Assembly (NCBI GenBank): GCA_008638375.1
Contig: CM018052.1
Coordinates: 8,820,506 to 8,884,505 of the forward strand
DNA: 64,000 nucleotides
From: Nyssa sinensis
Lineage: Eukaryota; Streptophyta; Magnoliopsida; Cornales; Nyssaceae
Direction of reading: 5' to 3'
The position numbers were made by a program, and so were the translations under genes. The notes under the pieces are model-generated. The model searched no databases and was not told the origin of the DNA. It saw only the letters and a program-made list of their open reading frames with translations. Every line of letters begins with the position of its first letter. Within the stretch, counting starts at the first letter, position 1. Below are positions 37,840-50,400 of this stretch, in pieces.

Positions 37840-40314
37840 TTTTATGACTATATAATAAAAATCTAACTTATTTCAATTAAAATTGTCATAAAAACACAAA
37901 TTATAAAAATATTATTAAGATATTAAACTAACAAAGCCAAGTAACAATTTAAGAACTTCATTTAATCAAACATCCACGATTCAAGTTTTAAAACAAATTT
38001 ACTAACTATTACATAGAACCTATATATGTATATCTATCTATGTAACCAAAAATTAAATAAAATAGAGGAGTAAAGGGGGGAAAAGGAGGGAAAAAACCAA
38101 AAAAGAAACAGAGAAGCAAAAGAAAACATGTCCAAAATGTGTATTGACATGTCCTAACATGTTTGGAACGTGTCTAAAATTCAGAAAAAATAAAAAAAAT
38201 TGGACACAATTTTTTGCGTGTCAGACATGTGTGTTCGGGAGTGTCGGTGTCTGACACGTGTCCAACACAGACTCGTGAGTCAAAATAGAGTGTCCATGCT
38301 TCATAGGTCAATAAAGCGACTACCAAAGTCCTCTAGTTTTTCATCCAAATCCAAAGGTCTAGAGATGGTTACCGAAGAGAGATGACTTTAGAGAGAGAGA
38401 GAACTAGAAGGAGAGAGAGATTGTTGTGTGTGTAAGCTGTACGTAACAACTTGTGTAGTGTAACACCAACACCAACACCAACACCAAGTTGGAATAGGTC
38501 TCCTGTAAAGTCCAACCTCATTTCTAATTAGATAGAACAAGACCCTATCTTATCTTATCTCTCTACTTAACTCATGTGGATGCTCCATTGTTGTCGGTCC
38601 GGGACAAATCCGACCCAAAATGTAATGATTATTATTAGAATTGGGAATCATTTTTTTCCAATGATAATTTTTTTTTTTTTTTTTTTTTGTTGTTGCTTAC
38701 TTAACAATGATATTAGTAAAATGAACAACACCAAAACTGCCGCAGTATTCACACATCACACTTTCATCCTTAATAGAAATTTAATGCTGGAAGAACTCAT
38801 TTAAAAATTTATAGTGGTAATTCCCAAATGAAAGTATACATGTATTGTTCAATTCTTCTTGAAGTCTCTAAATACCACTGAGGGGTAATAAACAAAATCA
38901 GAAGAAGTTATTAGAGCTTCTTTAGTTCCATTGATATTCTTAATTTGTAGTTTAATCTTTTTGTTGTGAAATGTACTCAATTATTTGGAAACTAACTGCT
39001 TAATAAGCTGGTATGTTAGCATTTCACAATTTTACTTTTATCTGCGACTGCTGTAGATTGTGGTTCTGGCATTGGGAGGGTCACCAAGAATCTTCTCATA
39101 AGATACTTTAATGAGGTAATAGATACATTTTTAATTATATATGGATAATTTGTTTTCTCAATGTAATATTGGAAATACTAGATGAGAAATTTATTTGGAT
39201 TCGGACCGATATTTTTTAGTAACAGTGCATTTTTTGTTTTATATTTTATGATAATTTGATCACGATAGAATGAAGAAATCAATATTGCCTCAATTTGAAG
39301 TGCATTTTCAGTTATATGTAGCATATTCTACTAACATCGTTGGGTAGGGAATTTTAATTGATTTATGGATCTTGTAATAAGTGTACCAATGTTAACATAG
39401 CCACACTTTAATTAATATAAATTGAAAGTCATAACATCTTTTTCCTTCTATTGGTAAAAAACATATGTAATTAAAAAGAGAAAACGAGTACAGGGCAGAG
39501 GGCCTCCCTAGCCAAGAAAGCTAATAGAAAATAACAGATATACAATATATCAATGCAATTACTGTCTTTAATCTCCATATGTGCAGATGCCTAAAAATCC
39601 TAACTTTGGTACTCCCTTTATTCCATCCCCTTTGTGAAGGATTTGATGGCATAAAAACTCAGTCTTTTCCATCACTAGCACCATAGGCTGCAAATGAACA
39701 GGGCTGTTCATGAACCGCTCTGGATTGGCTTAGTATTAGTCTCGTTTATTTAGTAAATGAACTGAGTTTGTTCTTAATTTTGAAGCTCGTTTAAGGAAAC
39801 AGCTGAGCCTGACCTAGCCCAAGGTTGGCTCATTTGGACTCATGAATGCAGGGCTTAAAATGACTTGTAATTTCTAAAAACTTTCATGAATTTCAATGTG
39901 ACTGTTAAATTAGACCACTGCATATTTATTTTCCCACAAACAAGATGAAAACAAGGTAGGTTTTCAGTATTAGTTACGAGATCTTGAATTCGTATATTTC
40001 AGTATGCATTATGCCAAAGAGACTTGTATCCCATTGTAATTGCTATTTTAGCATGTGTTGTAGGAGATGACACTGATACTCTGTTTTGTTGTTGAGATCA
40101 GCTATTAGTGATTTGGACTTTTAGCTTGGTGAACAAACTTTAGTTAAAATTCAAGTGCGTACCTGTACTCAATGTGCATATTCAATTTTGGAACAGTGTA
40201 TATCAAGTACCTCTTGGTTTGTTAGTGATCTACAAAGGCTTCAACGTATAGGGGTTGAGTATGGGGTAATAACATAATGTTAATATGTGTATATATATAT
40301 ATATATATCTATAT

Positions 40315-40360
<46 letters not shown>

Positions 40361-43300
40361 GGAATGAAAAATTTGTGTTTTTGTCTCCCTCCTTGAGCCA
40401 CAATGCCCTTGATTTCTGACGCCAACTGACTTCTTCCATTAAGGCAATCCTGATCTCCTTCCTTTTTTCCCACTCCGCATCAGTTAGTCCACTTTCCCCT
40501 TCTTTCTCATCCAGGCTACTTATTCTTATGTGATTTTTTTGTATATTCCTCGTGTAAATGGGTTTCGCCCTTAGTTTTAAATATCGGCCGTTACGTATTA
40601 GTTTTTTGATTATTCGATACTATTACAGGCCAATATATTGGTGTGACCCAAATTCACAGCCGTATTTGGCCGAAATTACGTACCGGCCGACAGCCGTTAC
40701 AGGATGTTATTGGACAATTACGGCTATTACAGAATTGTTACGACTGTTTTGAGGGTTTTTTTTTTCTTCAAATTTTTAATTTTTTGATTTTTTTTTTTTC
40801 AAATTCTTATGATTTATATTTTATAAGATTTACATACAGGAGAGATACTTAACAAAATAATCCAAAAAAAATTGAAATGTGTTACCAAAACATTTGAGCC
40901 AACACAACCTCAAAAAAGCCATTTGGCTTCAAAAGTTGTTAAATTTTTTTGTTCCATAACTAATCACTCGAAATTTATTTTCATGCTTATAATCAATTTT
41001 TTGTTATTATTTATATTACTTGTTGTAATGTTACTTATATTAAATGATACTTCTTATTAGTTTAACTTTGAAATATTCATAAAATATAATAAAATATCTT
41101 TTTAGGTGTTATTAATAAGAAAAATATTATGTGTTGGAAAATGAAAAATAGTAGTAAAAATATTAAAATGTGATAAATTGTAGTCAAGATACGCGTATCA
41201 GTGACTTTTAAGAAATTTGCTATTGTTTGAAAAAAATTCATGGTTGCGGTTTTCGATTCCCGTTATTGTTGACATGATGCGCCCAATACCATTACACCAC
41301 GACCGCGATTTAAAACCATGGTTTCGCCCCCCTCCCCCCCTTATGACACTCTCTAATGATGCTTTACTTATCAAATTTTGTTTGTTTGTTTGTTTTTTTT
41401 TTTTTTTTTTCTGCCAGAATCTTCTACTTGCTCCACTCTAAGTTCCCAAAGATCTTCTTGTTCCACTTTTTTAAAATCTCCTTTATCTAGTTCCCTCACA
41501 ATTCTATAACTCGGAGAATGAGCAACCTTGCTGCTCTTCCATCAACCTGCCTCCAAATCCCTCAAGCCTTTCTCTTGCAGCCACGTGTTCTCGAATAGGA
41601 ATGGATTTTTTTTTTTCTGCCTTATTCCTCCATTATCCAACAGGATTGGGATGTGATTAGAGACAATCATTGGAAGTGCTAATTGACTCACTTTCGATAA
41701 TTTCTCCCAATCTCCTGAGACTACTAAGAACCTATCAATCCTCGAAAGCATGGGATTCTACCCGTTGCTGGACCATGTGAATCTGGCACCCATAAGCGGC
41801 AAATCCACAAGGCCATGGAAATCAATAAACTCTGGAAACTCCTCCATAGCCTTAGTAAGCCTCACATTAGAAAATATCTCACTAGGGAATCTCATTACAT
41901 TAAAATCCCCAATGCACTATGGATCATGCCAACATTGATGATTCATATATATATATATTTTATATAAGTAAATAATCATTCAAACTCCCAAGAGGAGAGC
42001 ACCCTTGTACACTATAAGTATACACAAAGCTGACTATATAATGCTATGTTGTCATCTCATATAAGAACTCTACAAGAGAGTGTAACAAAAGAGAAGAGTT
42101 TACTGTGATCTGAAAAAAGAGAGAACTCGAAAGACTTTAAGAGAAAAAATAGGCTTCTCAACACCTTCAAGAATTCTCTTATTCCTTTCTGACCAAATAT
42201 TCCACCATAGGCACAAGGGAACTACCTGCCTTACATCACTGCGGCACTGCTCCTCCTTATAAAATGCTTTATGAAATTTTTGTATTGGCATTTATTAGGG
42301 TAATTAATGGAGTGGATGCAAACATTTTCCTAAGCTAATAATTGATGTGTGCATCCTGTCTTAATTGTGATTGTCTTGGTTTTCTCTCTGTTCATTATTC
42401 GTTCCTATTATCTTTCATCACAAAGGCACATGCTATCCTTATTTAATTAAAGTGAGCCATATTCTTTTTACCCTCCTTGTGCGAGGAGGTCCTACATTGA
42501 ATTTGGTGTTTGAGCTCTAGGTTATTCCAGTATTTTTTCTCCATTGTGGGAGATCCTCCACTCCTAGACTAGCAAATTGGCAATGAGGTGATTTGCTTGA
42601 TTGGATTGTGGCAATTGGGCAACCTAGCTATCCAAGGCATTAAAGACACAAGTTGAATGTTTGTCCAGCTGGTTCTAGTACTTTTACCACAAGTCCATCA
42701 CCTCAATCTCTTCAAATAAAGAATCAGAATTGTATGAGCTTAGAGTTTCAAAATAACAAAGGTAATTAACATTAGTTTGTCAGTGATGAATGATAATTAC
42801 ATTAATGATGGGCGAAAATTAATTGATGAGTCAAAAACTCAACTTTTACATACTATGATAGAGTTCTAAACTTGCAGATACTATGCTGAATGAAAGTTGA
42901 AGAGTTAGAATTGAATGAGCATTTAGTGTTGTAGTTCTTAATCCATCTCAATCTACGGATGTGGCTGCTGCACAAATTATTTTAACCATGGATTATGTTT
43001 CCCTGGACAAATTGGACAAAATGAATGATCGTCCGGTATCTTGATACCATCTTTGTTGTCATTGACAAGTGAGGTCGAAGTTTGTAAATGCAAATTCTTG
43101 GTAAACTGCTGATGGAAATTGGAATCAAGGAATTTTGGTGCTTCATCACTTAAATACTTCATGTAGAGTTTCTCCGACCAAAAGAAAGAGATATGAATTG
43201 TAGGAGGCTTAAGAAAAGAGTAAATTTAAGGAAATGAAAAACCTGGGAAATTGGTCTGATTGCAAGGCAAGGCCAGATTATAAGATTGATTGTCCGTGAG

Positions 43301-46300
43301 GGTTGTTTACCATATGATGGTTTTTAATATGCTCTAATATATTTGATGCTAGGCTTATGCTAGAATTTGTCTTTGTTTAAGTTTTAGTTTAGTTGCGTTT
43401 GGGTCATTTTAATTTTGGGCTTATGGTGTGGTTCGCTGGACTTTGTCATGCACAGGCAATGCTTTGTGGGTTTAGGTGTTAAGTTACGTAGCCTTGTGAT
43501 ATTTTGGATGGGCCTAAGTCTTCGTTTTATTATATTGAATGAGGAGTTGGCTTCCAAGTAAATTCATTTGAGTCAACGAGTCAGTGAATGTATGGATTGA
43601 GTGAAATCATCTTTCGAAGCCTAGTACAACTGTGCCATTGCATCCCCTTTTTGGTGTGATTGCTTCGGTTTTCCTTCTTTTTTTGTCTCTTCTTTTTAAT
43701 CTAGAAGTCCAAAATTTTTAAAACACTAGTTTAATTTGGCCTAAAATTTGGGATTTCAGCCTCAACTTTTGAAGCCTTCTCAGACCTTCATAGTTTTTGT
43801 CACATCCTGGGCCCTAAAGACCCAATGGTGAACCCTTATAAGAGATTATTAAATTTTAATCAAATGATTTCAATGTAATTACTTATGTGACAATGATTAC
43901 ACCATCTTTATTATTATTATTATTTTTTCAAAATTATTCTCATTCAATTAGTGTTAGAAATCCCTTATCAATTGATCTTTCATGCTTTCCTTTAATTACA
44001 AATCAGGTAGCCAAGTGGTGAACATTTATGGCTTATTTGAGGTTTATTATACTGCCAGTTAAATTGGGCCATAAGGGGTCAAGATAACTTAAAATAAATA
44101 AGGAAAATGAGGCAAAAAGACTGGACCATCGACTGATCGGTCAGGTCAGACCGGATGGTCGGTCCAAGGCAGTTGAAAGATTGGTTCCTTTGGTTTTAGG
44201 GTTTAAGCAATAGAGAGAAGAGGAAATAAAAAAAATTTGGAAAGAGTTGAGAGCATAACAAGCTTCTCCTCTCTTACACGTTTATATTATTAAAGAGATA
44301 AAAATACAAAACTACCCTTCCAAATATTATAACATAGTTCAATACTCCCCCTCAAGTTGGTGCATAAATATCTCTCTATCCCAACTTGCAAACAATAGAA
44401 TTAAAAGACCAGATACTAAGCCCCTTTGTAAGCACATCAACAATTATTCCTCTGACTAAAGAAAAGACATACAAATCAAACCACTTTACTGCAATAGTCA
44501 TGTCTTTCTGCTCGGTTTCATGAACCTTCTTCCGTAATTCCCAAATTTGAGCATCATTACCAATCTGCGAAGAAATTTGGGATACAATAGTCCAAGTGAC
44601 ATGGGCTGTATCATGGAAAAGATACCCTCGACTAATCTGCAACTGCATGGAATTAAGCAACCATGATATGACCAAAAAATTCTTAGCAATCCACTAAACG
44701 TAAGTGGAATCATTCTCTTTGGCTGTCGGGAGTCAAATACCCATACAACCGTCTTGCCTTAATTGAAAGTAGGAATGATTGTGAGCAAGTTAAATAATTA
44801 GTCCGATCCAACTTCATTAAACTAATCTGAAGAGATGGCTATCAGCGAGAGTCCCAATAAGACTCAACCCATTCTCTCCACCACCATTGGATCAGTAATT
44901 CCTGACATGACTAAACCAGCTAAAGGTGTGCTCAGAATCACAAAATCACAACAACCCACAAACTCACAACAATATCACTAATTGCAGAGAAAAAAACTAG
45001 GATTGAAGAATCAAATGAGTCAAACAATGGCCAAACAACTGATCATGTGCAAGAAAAGGAAGAACACAACCTTAAACAGTGTGCCGTCATGGGAAAAATA
45101 GACTGCAGACCACCATTTTGACCCAAAAAATATCCAAACTCAAACCAAATCACAGGGAGTTGCTGTAGGACATCTCCAAGATGCTAGATGCACCAATCTG
45201 TACTAGATCGAAATGGAAAAAAATTGTCAAAAAGCCCTAAAACAGCAGATAGCAACTTTATGTTCCTTTGTTCCAAAAATATAAAAATCCAATCGAGAAC
45301 ATAAAAAAATTCCATAAAATACATCATAATTTCCAGAATAACGAGACAAATTGAACCCTATCTTCTTCAATGTCGGATGACTTGGTCGATTCTGATGCCA
45401 GTGTGATGTTGACTATGATGAATGTCCCTCGGCAACTCCAAATGTTAGATATCAACTATTCTTCAATCAATTGTTTTGATACCAAGTTGAAAGATTGATT
45501 CCTTTGATTTAAGGATTCAGGAAAGAGAGAAGAGATAATAAGAAATTTCAAAAATAGTTAAAAGCATAACAAACTTATCCTCTCTTACACATGTTTATAT
45601 TATTAAAGAGAGAAAAATACAAAACTACACTTCCAAATATTATAGCTTAATCCAACAGAGGCAAAAACCGAAAGTTGCAAGGGTTTAATTGACCAGATGA
45701 CCAATTCTAAGGACTGGTCTGGTGCTAAAGAAGAAGTACTTTGGGTGTGTTCTGGACTGGATGACTGGTTCGAGGTAGTTTCCATATAAATCCGAGGCTA
45801 TGTTTGTAACCGGCTGGCCGGTTCAGCTTGACTGCCTGACCAATCCAGCCCAGGTTGGGTGTTTTGATCAGTTTTCCCTCCCTTGAAAATTCCTCATTTT
45901 AGTCATTTGCTCATTTCATACTTCAAGACTATCTACAATGCACTCAATGCATCTTAACTGACTCTTCAATAGTAAAAAACATGGACATATACATATGTGC
46001 TTTGTTTTAAATAACGGCCGTTACGTATCGGTTTTTTAACCCTCCGATACCGTTTCAAATCGATATATCGGTGTGATTAAAATTCACAGTCGTATCAGCT
46101 GATATCGTTATGTATTTGCCGTTATGCTTGTCACAGGATGTTACAGGACCGTTATGGCCGTTATAGGACTGTTACGGTTGTTTTGAGTTTTTTTTAATTT
46201 TTTTAATTTTTTAATTTTAATTTTTTTGTAGAACTCTTATGATTTTTATTTTATAAGATTTATATACAAGAGAGATACTTAACAAAATAATCCAAAAAAT

Positions 46301-47369
46301 TTAAAAGGGTTATCAAAACATTTGGGTCAATACGACTTCGAAAAAGCTTCTTGGCCTTATAAAATTTTTAATTTTTTTTTCTTCCATAGTTAATTACACT
46401 AAATTGATTTTCATGCTTATAATCATTTTTTGTTATTATTTATATTACTTGTTGTAATGTTGTTCAAATTAAATGATACTTCTTATTAGCTTAATTTTAA
46501 AAAATTCATATAAAATAATAAAATATTTTCTTAGGTGTTATTTAAAAAAAAATATTTTTTAGGTGTTAGAAAATTGAAATATAACAATAAAAAATATTAA
46601 AATATGATAAATTATAGTCAAAATATGCATATCAGTGATTTTTAAGAGCTTTCCTAGTGTTTGAAAATTCAGAGTTGCGATTTCCGATTCCCGTTACGGA
46701 TGACCCGATACTCCCGATACTGTTACACTGCGACCGCGATTTAAATTCATGCATATGCGTATATTATTAAATTTCAAAACTTACAATTGAAAGTTTATCC
46801 AATTCATACCTTTAAACATGGGTGTTGTAGCATTTTTCATAGATATTCAGAAGGGACAAACATCCCAAGTTTAAGTAATTACACCCTTTCCACCTCAAGT
46901 GTAAGTGTTAAACTTGGTTTACGAGGAACCCTTACATAATTCATACAAAATACTAACCGAGCTCATCTAACGTTAATGTTTACAAAAAATTACATTTGAA
47001 TCAGTGGAAGCTCCCAAAGATGTCATATCCTCCCTAGTGATCAAGACATACACCATAACATCAAAAACACAAAAATGCTTCTTCACATTCTTCAATTCCC
47101 TTCTTCATTACCTGTGGATTTGTGGGGATGAGTACGACTGACCCGTAGAAGTAACTCTAAAGTCTAATCATAGTAAGATGTGATATGGTGGCATGTGCAA
47201 GTGTTCAGTGAATTCAGATGCATCTCAACATTCATTCCTCATTCAAGAGACATGCACTATTCAATTTCAAGGCATTATGTCATAGAATTAAATTTAAACA
47301 ATACTCCGATTCCAACATGACAATTCAAGCACATGCAGATCAATCATTTCATGAACTCACACAACCATT

Positions 47370-47401
<32 letters not shown>

Positions 47402-50400
47402 TCACTCATTTCCCTTAGTTAACTCACACACCCATTCCGTGCTATTTTGCTTCACGATTCAAATTTCCTTATCAAATTTTCAAACCAATCCCACATTGTG
47501 TAACCCAATTCACACTGGCATTTCGCTTCATGATTCAAATTTCCTTATCAAATCTTCAAACCATTACCACATTGTGTAACCCAATTCACATTGCCAGTGC
47601 GCATGCCTGTCAATTCCTGCAACAGTGCCATTGCGCATACCCATCAATTCCCTCGCATTATGGGCTACTACTAATGTGATGGAACACGAGTCAACCAGTT
47701 GGCCAAGGTTTGGGTTTTACAACCTAGGGCTCCTCCCTTGCACAATTTATGGGTCCCATAATTGTCAACACAACACATTTCTTAGTTCCATTATTAAATT
47801 TATTTCCGCACACCCGTGTTCACGCAAACACAACTCCTTTCCCTCAATTTCACATGAGTCACACACAACACATGTCAGTGATTACACACAATTTTCCAAA
47901 GCATACAATATGCCATTTTGGTTCTGTGAAACATTTTCACAAACTACACATACAATGATTCGAATCATGGTCAATTATCAAATTCCCCCATCATCATGGG
48001 TCGTAATCATTCTCAATACCAATATCCCTTTCATTTTCAATGCACAAGTCAAAAGACAGTTTTCCCCCATTTTACAATGGCTTAAAAACATTCTAATTCA
48101 AATACATATTAAAATTTCCAATTCCAATCATTTTCTAAGCATTTGATCAAGCACATAATAAGTAATTTATACCAGTGTAGTTAAAGGCGAAAGGCACCCT
48201 TAAGGCATTAAGGTCTCACATTGCTCGAAAAGTGAGGCAACAAAAAGGCGCTAGCCTGATCGAAGCAATGCGCTAACTAATAAAAATAATAAAAAAAATA
48301 TATTACACATTACAGGTTAATTCATTATAAGTTAAATAATATCTTATCATTATAGTAACACTAAAAAGTTCAATTTAAAAGTTACATATTATGTATATAA
48401 GTGATATAACCATTTAAAACTTTAGTACTTTTTTTTCTAAATTAATATTCAAGGTTTTGTTATCTATGTAAATATAATGTGTTTCTGTTCAAACCAAGCA
48501 CCTCACACTTTCAGCTTTCCTTGTATTTGTCACATACATCATATTTCTTTCTTCATTTTCTTTGCCCGTCAGTGTTTAATAATAATGTGTATGAGGCGTT
48601 TTAAAGAACATAATAGGCATTATTTTTTTCTGTAATTGGTTTCTTGCAGAAACAATTATTATTTTTTCTTTATCTTGACCTGATAGCTTTTTACTGAATC
48701 ACTTATCCACTAATACATTCCTACACTTTGATATTCCTTATTTTTCCATTTCTTTTTTGGTCATGTCAAAGACCAATGTCTATGCCTTGGTTATGTTTTA
48801 GTATTTTAAGGTAGCCATGTCAAAGACCTAATCTTTGTCCCAGACACAGAGGATCATAATTGTCTGTTTATATGTGCCAAAATACTATAGACTTTTAATA
48901 GAGAACTCTATTTGTTGGACCTGGTTACAATTTGATTGTTGTGATTCAACTCATTTTTCCTATCAGTTTACTTCATGTCCAGTGTGGTTTTCTTGGTTCC
49001 AGGTTGATCTCCTTGAGCCTGTATCACATTTCTTAGAGGCTGCACGTCAGAATTTAGCTCCTGAAAACCTAATTGTCTCAGACATGCACAAGGCTGCAAA
49101 TTTTTATTGTGTTCCACTTCAGGTGACATACATGGATTATCACACATAACCTTGATGAAGTCATTGTGAATGGTCATTGTTATTACTTCTGATAGATTAA
49201 GTGAAAGATCATTATTCATAATTGTATAAATACATTGTGATGTGTAGAATCCTTCGTTATCATTATCATTATTTTTATGGCTTGTGTGTGTAGAATTTTG
49301 ATTATTTGAATCCAAGTACTTAATAATCAAAGAAAATAAGCTATTATATGTCATTTATGTCATTACCAAAGCTGTTGTAACACAGTGGTAAAACTGTTAG
49401 CATGCCATCTGAAAGGGTTTGAATATTATTGTCTGTCACAAAGAAGAAATAGTTTCTTTCTGCATGCTGATCATTGTTTTCAAGAGATTATTTCCAAGTC
49501 AGACTCGAAAACATTTGTGATGATCCTAAACAGAAATGTTTCCTGCCGGTGGAAGCTAGTCAGTTTGCTTTCAGATGTCAACTCTTGTGTTTGGGGAAGT
49601 AGCACACTGGCACAGAAACAGGTGTCCAATATGGTGTTCAATATGCATATAAGTCAGTGTGCCAAAACAACTCACAGAAGAACAGGGGAAAAAAGTAAAA
49701 GTTAAATAGATGTGTCCTCTTTACAGTCCCCATTAATATGTTACTTTTTCTCTTTTCTTTTCTTTTTTTTTTGGGGGGGAGAAAAAGAAAATACAACCCC
49801 CCCAGCCTGTTGTGGGCTTCGCATTTTGCCTTACCTGTTCATTAATAATATGGAAAGTGGTACAAGAAGCAGGGGATGTGAAGGCCTTGCCTTTTAAGAA
49901 CCTGAGAGAGCCCCAAATGGGCGATACATAAGCATCAAGACAAAAGTAAAAGAGGCACTTCATTTGCGGAACTGCGAAACAAAATACCTCCATTTAACTG
50001 TGCTTGACCCAATTGTTTGTTTGGTTCAGGCAAGTTTCTCTTGTATAAGAACTATAAAAAAAGATGAGATAAAATTCAAAAATCTCTATCCTTTTCCTCT
50101 TTCACTCAGCACACAAATGAAGTCTACTGGAAATCTTAAAATGAACTCGTTAGTTTTTGTTGATTAACAATGAATGATTTAGATTCTCTTTAGATAGGTA
50201 ATTGACCCTTGAGAATGATTGAATTAGTTTCTAGTATATGTAAAATAGAGTTATTCCAAATTTCTTGTACAAATAAGGACGATTTTCATTTTCTCCACAC
50301 ACTTTTTCCCCTTAAGGGGACTTCAACCCTCAACCTCCCATATGGGGAGGTAGAGAGGAGGTACCAACCAAGCTAGAGTCTGTTGGTGATTTTCATTTTC

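Larger units (their letters stand above)
40230..41938 (-). mobile_element. LINE fragment (endonuclease and linker), split by MITE
   Basis: The minus strand shows the end of the APE-type endonuclease ([17 protein letters not shown], near 41690-41751, then [16 protein letters not shown]) and the linker before RT ([20 protein letters not shown], near 40380-40436). A family 1 MITE (40570-41320) sits between them. RT itself is missing. Confidence 0.8.

Noticed and set aside
47625..48146. Open frame of 173 codons in intron 3
   Set aside because: Repeat-derived sequence rich in CA and TTC; no domain, and inside an intron.
49385..49705. Open frame of 106 codons after exon 4
   Set aside because: Starts within a tRNA-like patch, has no known domain, and lies in intron 4 after a valid donor.
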